Positions 30,621-41,494 of a stretch of 64,000 nt of DNA are shown here, in pieces. The translations under genes and the position numbers were made by a program. The DNA is taken from assembly GCA_030685235.1 (NCBI GenBank), contig MU839138.1, forward strand, positions 1 through 64,000. Direction: 5' to 3'. Each line of letters begins with the position of its first letter. The first letter of the stretch is position 1. This stretch comes from Copromyces sp. CBS 386.78. Lineage: Eukaryota; Ascomycota; Sordariomycetes; Sordariales; Sordariaceae. A model generated the notes under the pieces. The model worked only from the letters and a program-made list of their open reading frames with translations. It was not told the origin of the DNA and searched no databases.

Positions 30621-32774
30621 CTAAACAACACTGTATCCCCTCAAAGTATCCAGTCTTTCCACCACCTCCACGTTGAACTCATCACAGAACTTGCCGTCGT
30701 CCAAGCCTCTGATCGTTTTCCAGGTCTGCAGGCACCAGTTGATGATATCCATGCACTCATCTCCAGCCTTCTCCAGCACTTCGTCCCGCAGGGAGGTGCT
30801 TTCGTACAACTCGGCTAGTCGGCGGGCAGTGCTCACATCAAGCGCAGCAGAGGTTGAGACTGTTGAGGAGGCGCAAAGAAGGGTGGCCAGATCCAGGGTA
30901 TTGTCGATCCTCCCAAGTGCGAGTGGGAGAAGGAGCAGACCCAGGGAGAAAACTGTTGGATGAAAGGGGCGAGACCCCGAGTGGATTGGTTGAACACAGG
31001 GGTTGGATCTGTGAGTAAGCTGCATATTTCCTCGAGACATGGTCGGTACATCCGTCATCGAGTCCGAGACCACGGGCTTGGAGATGAATGGCCGGACTTC
31101 GAAGGTGGAATCTTGACCTATTAGGAGGACGATGTCGTCGAGCGTGAGGACGGTGTTCATCCATGGGGTACCATGTAGCTGGAGAATGCCGGCGGAGATG
31201 GCCTGTGCTATGCGCAGCTTCGTGCGAAAGTCCAGGGTGGGGAGTCCACTTGTTGATTGTCGAAGGTCACGATCAAGGATCTGCCGAAGTGTAAATGATG
31301 TGCGAAATTCGAAGGCGTCTGTTCGAGGAGGAAGAGGTGTGTGTCGCGTAGGGTTTGAGGTATTGTCATCCCAGCTTGGCGGGTAAAGACCGAAGCGACG
31401 ATCTTTGGTAATGTCTACGATCCATCCATGACAATGCTCTTTGTTAGTCACAGGTTTCATTCCCTTCCCTGATGAGATCTGGCAGAGATCCAACGAAGAT
31501 TCAGGGATCAAGACACGACGTGACGTGGACCGAGGGCTTGTGCTTGATAAGTGGAGGTTGGCTGTTGTTGTGGTAGCCCGTATTAGCGTTTGCGTTGCGG
31601 AACCTGATTCGAAAGCCACGGTTTTCGGCTGTCTTGGTGAAGATCCTTTGAAGAGCGATTTCAAATTCGTGACCGACCTCAACTTCGTGGCTGATGGTGA
31701 GAACAAGATTCTTGGCGAGTCTTTCTCGGATTCTTCCCCTGGGGTTCGCAAAGTTGTTCCAGAACAGGCGAAAGAGATCGTGGAGTTGGTGGCCGGTGTG
31801 GTCTGGAGAGAGAGGGAGTCGAAGAGTCCGCACTGAAGCCGGAAACTGGTCCAACGGACATTTGATTGCGGTGACCTTTCGAGTTCAACAAGCGTGTCAT
31901 CTGGGATTGTTGAAGCCAACACAACGTGGAATGGTACCTCTTTGGCCAGTTCGTCTTCCGTGTCGAGGTTGCGAATGAAAGCCAAGTCGCGGACCACTAG
32001 CTCCAGACAAGCCTTGTGAGGATGTGGGCAATAGCAACCTGTTGCTGCTCCGAGAAGCGCATTGAATAGGCTTCTGGCCAGATTACGCAGGAGGCGAAGG
32101 ATGTGGTTATGGGATCGGCGTTTCCTGCTGGCTCCCAAAACTCTGCTGTCTTTGACAAGTCCGTGGAGGAAGGTGTTGGCGGACTTGAGCCGCGAGACGA
32201 TGTCGTTATAATCCTTCTTTTTGAGCGTGAAGCCTATCCTTGCTTTCCATATCCGCAAGATGGCCTCCTTCCTCGCAACAAATGGAAGTGTCTGAAGTAT
32301 GTCAGGTCTGTCAGCATACCACCCTTGGTGTCGTCGCTGAACCTCTATCCATGCCGATACTTGAAGCGGATATCAGGTACGTACTTCGATCTCTTCCAGC
32401 ATTTGCTCTCTCAGGCGCAATTTCTTCTCCAAGTCTAATCCCACGGCCCGTATATCTCGTACCTTTTCCTCGAACTTTGGATACGCATCTGAAAGTCTGA
32501 TTCTTAGTTTGTTGTTTACGGCCGATTCTTCCCATTTTGGTGACATGGGGTCGTCGAGATAGTCGGCAATGTCCTCAAACGGCACAATTTGTTCCAGAAG
32601 TAGTTCGCAGCTTGTTCGTAGTCGTAACATTTCTGTTTCCAAATCTTCAATCAGGTTGGCGAGGTCATTGGGAACTCCTCTGACATCGGACATGATCTCC
32701 CTATACGCCTTCAGTGCTTTGATGGCCAAAGGCAAAACGCCAAGGACGAGGCCGGCAACCTCGAGGCCAGACAT
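30621..32774 (-). CDS. DUF7580 domain protein, two exons, intact (686 aa)
   Basis: Exon 1 is 32774-32385, exon 2 is 32291-30621; the 93-bp intron (32384-32292) has a GTACGT donor and CTTCAG acceptor, phase 0. The N-terminus MSGLEVAGLVLGVLPLAIKA followed by helical segments and LRTSCELLL resembles the helical start of DUF7580 and HeLo-like fungal proteins. The middle (about 200-400) is Ser/Thr-rich and variable. The C-terminal region is conserved: RRFGLYPPSWDD, FTLRQILDRD, KLRIAQAISAGILQLHGTPW, LTLDDIVLL, FSLGLLLLPLALG and INWCLQTW. DUF7580 proteins are expanded in filamentous fungi; function unknown. It is divergent from the C2H2-SH3 gene across 864 bp, with a paralogue at 36816-38775. Confidence 0.85.
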
Positions 32775-33638
32775 GCTGTGATACCGTTCAGGTTGACTGA
32801 TTCACCAAAAGAGCAACAGGTCGACCAATATCGTGAAGGGCGCTTCGAAAAGTTTCGTCGAGTGATTGATAAGATGGAAGTGGAAGAATGAGAGACTGGG
32901 CGTCAAGGAGAAGGAAGTTGGAACAAAGTGGAAGGCCGCTTCCATTCCTCTATCAGGTACCCAACCGGAATCCCTATTGCGTGCACTGCGCTAAAGAAAC
33001 CCCGCATTGCCGCCTGTACATAACGGAAGGCGCAGCCGCCCTGTGTGCGTGTTAGCGCTTACTTGCAGAGGGCACTTTCACCACTTTCAGCCTGGCCAGG
33101 CGGACTTCTGCGAAAATGGTGATCAGCGCAGAAGGTTTGGACCACTAGGAGAGCTCCAAAACCCCTTGCTGTCTTTTCACCTGCAGTGGTCCGAACTCCG
33201 GGGAACGCCGCACAGTAGCGGCACGGTGGAGCCTCGACAGCTGCCCCGGGCGTTTTTGTAGCCCCTATTTCAATTCCTTCACTACTACAATCGTGAAGAT
33301 GTCCAATTCGTCGCAAGGTACGACAACGGGAACTGAACAAAATGTAACAGATACCTATCTCACAAGTAGCATAGTTCTATCACCAATAGTGTACAATCTT
33401 GAGCTGAGCTGCACGTGACCGGGTGTGCTGCATTCTTGGGGGCGGTTTCGCTCGAGATCGTTCCTTCCGCCTCAACATATCAGATTTACGGCAGCATCGA
33501 CTGCCTGGCTCCATCCAGTACCTGAGGTATGTATGTCACCATTGAATCAATCCCCAAACTACTTAACTGGAAGGCACCTGTTGACATGACATAGGTACTT
33601 GCACCTTGTCACTAAGTAGCAGTCAGTCAACACACAAC
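32775..33638. promoter_or_regulatory. Bidirectional intergenic region between the DUF7580 and C2H2-SH3 genes
   Basis: 864 bp of normal composition separate two divergent start codons (32774 minus, 33639 plus). CT-rich and CA-rich stretches occur near the plus start. No unambiguous TATA box or ORF with a recognised family. Co-regulation of the pair is an inference from geometry only. Confidence 0.5.
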
Positions 33639-36605
33639 ATGGCGACGGAGGTCAGAATCTCCTCGCTCGTCTCCCAGGGCATCAAGGCGCTCAAACAACT
33701 GGTGAAAGAGCTGGAGGAAAACATCGACACTCACACAAACTCACACTCATTGGCATCCTCTTATCTCTCACGTTTCAAAGTCTGGGCGGGCAGTATAGGC
33801 GCACATCGGCCTTCCGGGACCAAGTCACTCGAATACAAACTTCGAGATGCATCTTTGATACGCGACCACATTGTGTCGCTGCTAAAAGATCTTTGCGGGT
33901 CCATAGACCATGGTATGTACTCCGATTTGGCAGTTATTTATTACAAGTTCTCAAGAAGATGGCTGACCTGAAGCTTCTATGGCTCATGTGTAGCACGACA
34001 TGTTATTTCAAAAGACTACCTCTCGGGCAACGGTGAGGCGCAGTGCGAGGGCAATGAATCGACAAACGATGAGCTCGCTGAACTCTTTTACAGCGACGAT
34101 GAGGATTGCAACGATCTTTCTGAGCTTGAACAGGCACTGGGTCGTATATTGAATACGATCAACTGCCTGCTCCGCCTCTCCGCAACGATTCGAAATCCAG
34201 CGCCACACGACCACTTCAAATCTAGGGCCACGGACCTCATCAGAGCGTTTGAGCCCCGATACAAAGACCACATCAAATACAAGTTCGTTAACCCGGATGA
34301 GGCCTTGGTTGATCGTCTGGCAAAGTCCATGGTGAGAAGGCGGGAATATTTTCGATATCGGGAAGCACATGTGACCCGTCTGGCAGCTGGCATGGATAAG
34401 GTTGAGGCAGGAGAAGATCTCGATGGGGCGCAATCGGAGCGCAGAACGATCAGTACAGCCATCTCATCGCTGCCGGACTTTCTCAAGGGTGGCACTGCCG
34501 TGGCCGCCGGCGTGGATGACTTGGATGAGCTGGATGATGTTCGGTCGCTGGCTTCCCAAGCCACTTCATATGCGGCAACAGAGATCGACTCCGGTGAGCC
34601 CCGAGTTCCGGAGATGCCTGCCGAGTTTTACAGGGAAGAAGTCTCAAAATGTCCATTCTGCCACGTCTTTATCTCAATCCAGACACGATATGAGTGGAAG
34701 TATGACAGCTCTCCTGCATCTGCTACCTCTATGCTAATGCCATACAGACGCTCAAGCTGACAACGTATTCTACACAGGAAACACGTTTTTCGAGATCTTC
34801 AGCCATACAACTGTCTTGAGATTGACTGCTCTATGCCTAACCATCAGTTCGAAAGACGTTCGGAGTGGGCCGAACATATGCGGAGGGAGCATTGGCAAAC
34901 CTGGCATTGTTCTCTTGGGTGCGAAAACAGTGCTTTTGCTAATGCCGCAGAGTTCAATGATCATCTCAAATCAGCCCACCGGGAAGAAATCGGACAGAAA
35001 AGCCTGTCTACCAGTCTTACTTCGTGCAGCATCCCGGACCCTTCCCGGGCTTGTGGGCCTTGTCCTGTTTGCGCAAAGGTCAACATAACCTCTGAAAAGC
35101 ACTATTTGTCACACGTCGGCACACATCTAGAGCAACTGGCCCTGTTCATTCTGCCTCGACTGGAATACGAGGGCGAGGATCAGTACGAAGATGACGAAAG
35201 CGAAGCTCTACATGACGACAGCGAGGAAGAGACCGGATCAGTCAATTCATCAACCTTTGGCCCGAATGATGACGAGTTCTGGGTCCAGTCGTGGCAGCAA
35301 AACCAGCTTGCTGAATCATCATCGGGTGATCCAGCCCCCGATTCACTAAGGACCTCAGGGGCGGATAGTCTCAGAGCGATACACGACTTACAAGACGGAG
35401 ATCCAAATGCGGGCGTCATATCAGACAAGTTGGAGGATGCGGAGCTGGCTTCTACCACACCAAAACCACCAGACAGTACCGCACCACACCCGCCACCTGG
35501 TCCCTCGGCTAGCACTGCCGCTAGTAGTGCTGCTGGAGAGCCCTCGCAGGGATCTGTTCATCGTGCGCAGATTGACTTCAAGCCAACGTTGAATGATGAG
35601 TTGGCTCTTCAAGCTGGCGAACTGGTTCATCTTTTGGGCGACTGCGGTGATGGCTGGGCACTTTGCACTCGTCTCGATCGGTCTCAGAAGGGTCTTGTTC
35701 CTCGAGTTTTCTTGTCCGAACGTCCAGTGAAGCCTGCGCAGGTCGAGGAATCCACGATGGACAGGTCCCTTCCCGAAATATCCGACAACAGACCTACTAC
35801 GAAGAGGGATAGCACGGGACCAACATCGCCTACCAGAGAAGAATTGGACGTCGAATCGGAGGCCGACCCTTCGCAGCAACCGAACGAATTCCTGAAATCC
35901 CCAATGATGAGCAGACCTCCTGAATTCTTTCCGGTCGCGCCACATGAACTAGAGGCGGCCCGCCAAAAGTTCCCGGGCTATTCGGACGAGTTTCTTGAAT
36001 CTCTGATACGTAAAATGAAGTCTGACAGCTTTAAAAGAAAACTGCAGGCAATGAACAAGGCCGACGGTGTAGTCGACCAGGAGCCGATGGTACAAATAGG
36101 CCCTGCGGGATCTAACCAAAACCAACCGGACAACCTTACTCCTAGCAACCAGCGGGACCTACAGGAGCTTCAGCAACAGCTTCAGCAACGAGAAGCCCTC
36201 AACACACCAGAAGATTCAAATTTGGTCACGGAAGCACCAGAACCCCAGCAGACCGTTGTGAGCACAAAGCTTACGCAGAGAGACGATGAGACTGATACCA
36301 CCGCGCCTAACCCACAGGCCTCACATCTTGAAGTGGAATCGGCAGAAGATGGACACGCCTCTAAGGTGACTCCACGGTCTGACTCCTCACCAGCCTCGCC
36401 CGACGGCGTGATAGTATTAGATAATAAGCCCACACTCGATCCGCAGCAAGAAAGCGAAGAAGCGAACAGAGACGAGCCGTCTGAGACCCTCGAACACGAG
36501 TGCACGTATCCTGGTTGCAATAAGAGGTTTGCGACAACAGCGAGTCTCCATTCACATAGACTTAGACATATGGTGCTGGGGACGTGGGGAGGATTGCAAC
36601 CATAG
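33639..36605 (+). CDS. C2H2-like zinc finger / SH3 / C2H2 protein, three exons (935 aa)
   Basis: Exons 33639-33912, 33994-34699 and 34778-36605; introns of 81 bp (GTATGT...TGTAG) and 78 bp (GTATGA...CACAG) join in frame (IDH-ARHVISKDY; EWK-KHVFRDL). The N-terminal region (RFKVWAGSIGAHRPSGTKSL, LRDASLIRDHI; INCLLRLSATIRNPAPHDHF) is a fungal domain seen in STAND-associated and C2H2 proteins. A Cys/His-rich finger region follows (KCPFCHVF; W..H..REHW..WHC; CPVCAK...H...H). Next is an SH3 domain at about 585-645 (ALQAGELVHLLGDCGDGWAL, GLVPRVFL). After a disordered Q/S/P region, a C2H2 finger (C-x4-C-x12-H-x3-H) ends 13 residues before the stop. Likely a signalling adaptor or regulator; role unknown. 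Confidence 0.85.
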
Positions 36606-36815
36606 TTGCCCAGGGGAGAACTTTTTTGGTCACTGGGCAGATTGCAGAGCGCTGAAGAGGTGCCCTAAGTTGGGGACCCTAGCCCTACTTGGGACCACGC
36701 AGTGTAAAGGAGCAGATGGACGCCCTCCACGAGGAGGTCATAGATGTCAACGGGTGTTTCGAGTTTGCTAATGCATTGCTGGCGCGGACCCTGCAGTATC
36801 GATCTGTATACTACC

Positions 36816-38775
36816 TCATGTATTTACATCCATAGGTGATCCCATGCTGCTCATTCGCTGAAACGATTGTCTTTTCTCCCACTTTTCTAGCACACTCACC
36901 TCCTCTTCCAGTACGTCAACCACTTCTGTTCTGAATGCCTGGCAGAACCCCTCATCGAAAAGGCCTCGGCTTCCCCTATAGCTCTCAAGGCACCATTTCA
37001 CAACATTCTCAAACTTGTCACTACATGCCTCGGTGAGCTTGTACAGGAAGGGATATGTGTACACGTGTAGGTCTTGTACGAGGGGAAATGTCAGCGTGTC
37101 TTCGCAGCTCGGTGTAGGTCCACAAATCTTTGCCAAGTCAAGTTGATCGTCGCCATATCCAAGCATGAGCTGGATGAGTATGAGGGCGAGTGAAAAGGGA
37201 GTGACACTCAGGGGCCGAGAGCGCGACAAAGGGTATTGTAGCGGCAGCGTTCCATGAGTGCTGACGAGTTCAGAGCCGGGATGCAAAGAGGCTTCTGACT
37301 TGGAATTCACCGGCCTTAAAACGAACGGCTGGAGCTGGTCCAGTTGGAAGTTTGTTAGACTATCATCCAGGAAGAAGACAATGTTATCAAGGGTCAGTAT
37401 CTGCGACAGCCATGGAGTGTCGTAGATGTAAAGGACACTGGCTGCAATCGCATGTGAGATTCGCAGCTTCATAAGCGGGCTTGCCAAATAGAAGAGTCGA
37501 CCCGTTGGACCTGGTAAGTTGGACTTTCGATCCAGCAGCTGCCGAAGCGTGAACGAGTGCGTAAAATCTGCGGTATCCGGATTGGACCGAAACTGCCCAT
37601 CTGCCTTCCACCGCGGTGGGTAAATTCAAAATGTGCGAGGTCCACCAGGGTCCGTGATGCAGCCATGTGATAAGTCGTCTCGGCCAGGAGCGCGCTTCTT
37701 TCCTTTGTGGTAGGTCGAGAGTTGACAAATCTTAAAATCAACCTCCACGTCGGTGTCGTCGGCTTGGCGCTCTAGTCTAGGTGCAAATGACAGCCCAGCT
37801 AAGAGGGCCAACGTATGTGTTGCATTCGGCATATCCGGTGGAAAAGGTCCCGTCTTTTGTCTCTTATTTGACTGTCCCGGCTTTTTCGACTTGAGTAGTT
37901 CCGTCGTCCACTTGACTGCCGGGGACAAGGCTCCAAGGTCTTTGGATGTCTGAGAGTTGAGTTGTGGACACGGAGACACGATGGTGGATGTAGAGGTTAT
38001 GGTCGGTGGTGGAGGGGCTTTCGGGTCGCCGCATTGAAGCCGAAAACTGGTCCAAGGTGGCGACGACTGATGTGGCTCGTTTTGACTAGAGCCACCTGAA
38101 CTCAATGTGACATGGAAGTCGATGTCCCTGGCTACCAGCTCCTCTTTATCTATGTTGTGGATGAAAACCAAGTCACGAGCCACAAGTTCGAGATAAGCGT
38201 TATGAGGCACTGGACAACAACAATCGATTGCAGCGTTTTCCAAGCCACTGAACAGACTCTTGACGAGTTTGCGAAGGAGGCTAATAACGCGATAGTCGGA
38301 GCGCCGCTTATTGTTGTTGTACTGTCCCATACCGGCGTTGGCGAGCGATTCGAGGAAATCATTGGCCGCCTTTAATCGTGAGAGTGTAGCAGCATAGTCC
38401 TTCTTCGACAATGCGAACCCGGTTTTTGCTCTCAAGAGCCTGATAATTGACTGCTTGTCTTTTAATGCCGTCTGAGAAACAACATGAATTAGAAGTTTGT
38501 CGGCGAATCTTCACCCATCAGTAGCAGGGAGAGTTTACCGTGCCGTCTTCTTGTAAAGCCAGCTTTGTCTTCAAATCTGATGCCACCCATTTGATGTCTC
38601 GCATTGCCTCCTCAAACAGGAAATACGAGTCATAGAGCCTGAGCTTTAGTTTGTTGCGAATTTCCAAACTCAATTCCGGTGAAAATGGGTTGGTTTCGTA
38701 TCCACCCTCGATGTTGTTGAAGGGAATGATGTCGTTTAAGATGTGTCGGCAGCTGGTCCGTAGTCTCGCGCGCTC
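36816..38775 (-). pseudogene. Second DUF7580 gene: N-terminal loss and one in-frame TGA
   Basis: Paralogue of 30621-32774, tail-to-tail with the C2H2-SH3 gene (210 bp apart). Homology begins at LRLRTSC-equivalent ARLRTSC (38775), so the first 42 or so residues are absent. A phase-0 intron (38538-38472, GTAAAC...CTCAG) sits at the same place as in the paralogue. Exon 2 carries KTGFALSKKDYAATLSRLK, LELVARDLVFIHN, then RTF-stop-IYPPRW at 37626-37628, where the paralogue has RRFGLYPPSW. Reading continues open for 270 more codons (FTLRQLLDR, KLRISHAIAASVLYIYDTPW, LTLDNIVFF, CLESYRG). The single TGA replacing GGA is not a RIP-type change. It is a recent pseudogene, an allele, or a sequence error. 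Confidence 0.8.
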
Positions 38776-39084
38776 GGTTGGTGTGCAGAACCGTAACAGA
38801 TTTGGTGATGAATCACACCCATTCCTGTTAGTGATTTGAACATTCCATTCGCGGACCTGAGCCAGCTAACTGGGGAACCCAATAGCCAGGGCTGCGAAAC
38901 AGACTCAAGTGCATGCCTGAGGAACTAAGCAGATCAAACCTGTCGTCTGTTATACTCTAGCAATGTCAAGGAACGCTAATACTGCACGCGAAGCCCAGAG
39001 GCCACCACGCGTATCACAACTACTTCAAGCATGGCTTCAAGCCAAGCACCTCGCCGTCGCTACCGCCATATGCTGGGGGTTGAG
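38776..39084. other. Unassigned flank of the DUF7580 pseudogene
   Basis: The in-frame sequence upstream of 38775 reaches a stop near 38862 and does not match the missing DUF7580 N-terminus. No gene recognised. Confidence 0.4.
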
Positions 39085-39420
39085 TGGACGGACGGTATGG
39101 TGGGATGGCTTTAAGCCTGGGTGGGGGCCCGTGTCAGCACCTCCGCCCCCCTGGCATACTTGCATGGGGCTTGGCTCGAAGCGAGGCTGGAAGCCTTGAT
39201 ATCAAAACAAACGCTACCCGAAGTGAACCCTCTGGTTGCCTTTTTGGCCTGTCCTCCATTGCAGCATCAAAGCTGCATTTGATCCTTGAAAGACGAAACG
39301 TTGATGTGGCACGCTGACATCAGGCTTGATTTACAGGACGTCGCCAATCCTACGAGAGAGAAGAGAATGTGTTGCGCCTTTCTGAGGCAGTGAAATAAGC
39401 TTTTGATAGCCGCCGGGTGT
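39085..39420. repeat. Repeat R4, un-mutated copy
   Basis: Aligns with 60775-61105 over about 330 bp, for example TTGATTTACAGGACG versus TTGATTTATAGGACG, the invariant ACGAGAGAGAAGAGAAT, and ATAGCCGCC at the end. Class unknown. ORFs in it are not recognised. Confidence 0.75.
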
Positions 39421-40224
39421 CGTTTGACTTAATCGGAGTGGTTGAGATGGTCTCTTATCTTGGAAGCATGGTTATTGTGCCTTGGTGCGTTAGCCAGGTA
39501 ACTGCTACAGATGCCAAGACGGCCTAAAGGTGTCTGATGCGTTTCCCTTTGTAAACGCTGGGATGTTACTGTACTATCTTTAACTGGCGGCGTTTTGTAG
39601 TCTCTGAGTTAAGAGCACATCTTAGCCCGACCCACCTTTCAAACGACAACATCTTCACAATCACTCACGACGGCCACTCATGATTTTCTGACCAAAACTG
39701 CGTGCTGAGAAGGTCAATTACTTGTTGAAACACCTAGAAAATGATTGAAGAGTTTTGTGAGCCACATACGATCCCTGGAATCCATAGTATGTCATTGACA
39801 AGATTTCAATGCAATGTTAAGTCATCCTCTAGGCTTCGGCGAACCCTCATCCTTGGTCCGTTACTCCCCTGGCGGTAAGCTCCCAATAAGAAAACGAGGA
39901 CGAGGCTGCCCGTTCCTGACTGTTGCCATTCTGCCTGTATCTGATATCGACGCCGGCGAGTCCCATCTCTGCGGTTCACTCTCCAAAGTAAGAGCACAAG
40001 TAATACGCACGCGGAAGGGCCGAACATATCTTCCAATCTTCCAGCACAACTATGGACTCCACTTGGCCTTCATCGCATACCTACTAGGTCGTTTTTGTGG
40101 CGATGTGGATTGACGGGGCCAGGGATCGTTTCCTTCGCCAAACAGTCATAGAGTGAGGATCTTGTTCTCATAACGCAAAACTCATCTAGAACTTAGCGGC
40201 AAGTTTGACGGGCCCTCGAGTTTC
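39421..40224. other. Unassigned normal-composition region
   Basis: About 800 bp with short ORFs on both strands (39814-40113 plus, 40036-39806 minus), none of a recognised family. The two overlap as mirror frames, so at most one could be real and neither is supported. No repeat partner found in the window. Confidence 0.4.
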
Positions 40225-40497
40225 AACTGGAAGCAACCCGAACCAACCAAGAAGGATCAGACCGGCTAAGACGGCTCAAGAGGAAACACTGTCAGTAAGA
40301 GGATGCTTTGCGGCCTTGATAGGCCGGAAGGACCCTGTATGTATTGATCAGAAGGATGGTCTGGATTTGTATAAGAAGGCCTGGGAACTCAGCCCTCGTC
40401 TTAAGGGTTGAAAGGATTAATAAGGCCTTCGAGACCAAAGTTAATTATTAGCTGAATTGAACCACTGTTCCAAGCCCATACTCTGCCCTTGTCACAG
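40225..40497 (+). mobile_element. Fragment of the 570-bp LTR family
   Basis: Matches the 3' half of 4027-4596: GGAAGCAACCCGAACCAACCAAG, TAAGAAGGCCT, GGTTGAAAGGAT, TAAGGCCTTCGAGACCAAAG, TTATTAGCTGAATTGAA, and the terminal CCCTTGTCACA at 40487-40497. The 5' end is lost. Confidence 0.82.
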
Positions 40498-40989
40498 ATA
40501 GAGGTCAACGCCGTTGGAGGGAAACCACAAGGGGAAAAACCTCCAAAATTGGTCCGCCGTCCTCCTTTAGTTGATAAAGAGAGAGGATTGAGGAAGATAT
40601 AACGATTAGAGTGCGGCCCAGCCGTTTTGGGTCCGGCAAGCGGCGTCCTAAGGTAGAGTTTTCGAGGTGGTTGTTATCTGTTGTAGCTTTCCGTCGTTGG
40701 GCCGTCGGAAGCCCGGTAGATAGTATTGTCCTCGGCGCCCTTTTATCTTCCTTAAGTAGTGAATCTCGAAGAGCTCGGCTTTAAGCTACCGGAGTTGTCG
40801 AATACGGAGGTCAACTCTCCAGAATCCCTCCGTCGTTGTCGAAATGGAGGGTTAGACCATTGTTAGCCCGAAGGCACCCAAAACCACCAAAAATGGTTAG
40901 TTCTTGGCTTAGCCACTTAACAACCGACTAACAGTGGGTGCCAAGAAAAACTTTTTCGGGGGAGAGTTGTATCACGTACGGTATTTGCA
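40498..40989. other. Unassigned region next to R2 copy C
   Basis: GC-rich to mixed DNA with no recognised gene. GTCGTTGTCGAAATGGAGG-like motifs and a TAACAGTGGGTGCCAAGAA stretch suggest retroelement leader, but evidence is weak. Confidence 0.3.
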
Positions 40990-41490
40990 AAGCAACCCGG
41001 CTACCCGTATCACCACTTATCCGATCGAGGAAAATCGAGGCCTCTACCATTATACCAAGCTTAGCTATAACTGGGCAGTCACGGGTTAATCCCGTGGCAT
41101 CTGGACAGCACAGGCACCCACAAAAGGAGAGTCAAGGGATAGAATAGTCTTGCTTCTGCGTAATGGAATACGTCATCTTGACAACAGTAGAAGGTTACCA
41201 GAATTTATAAAATTCCTATAAATTTGCCTATCCTCCTAGACCCTTCTAGTGGCACGCTAGAAAAATAAAATAGAGAGAAAAGAATTAAGAAAGATATAGA
41301 ATACATTATATATCTTACGAGAAGCCAATAAACCAAACTAGTCCCAATAGGCAGCCAATAGATATTATCCGTCCCTGGAGGTTACAACTAGACGGTCGGT
41401 AATTCGGTGGCAGCCAGAGTACGTTCTAGCCGTTACAAGTAATCCAAAACCTATCCTATCCCAAGTTATAGCTATAGCTCTTTGGATTAT
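40990..41490 (-). repeat. Compound repeat R2, copy C, inverted and internally deleted
   Basis: The reverse complement matches R2 copy A from the GCTAGAACGTACTCTGGC block (near 41420) to CGGGATTAACCCGTGACTGCCCAGTT (near 41080). It then jumps, losing about 190 bp, to the AGCTTGGTATAATGGTAGAGGC block and ends near 40990. It lacks the NACHT fragment. It is less mutated than copy B and lies at the 3' end of NACHT-WD40 copy 2, as copy B does for copy 1. Confidence 0.8.
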
Positions 41491-41494
41491 CTAA

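Noticed and set aside
39806..40113. Two overlapping opposite ORFs
   Set aside because: Mirror frames of each other with no recognisable family or splice support.
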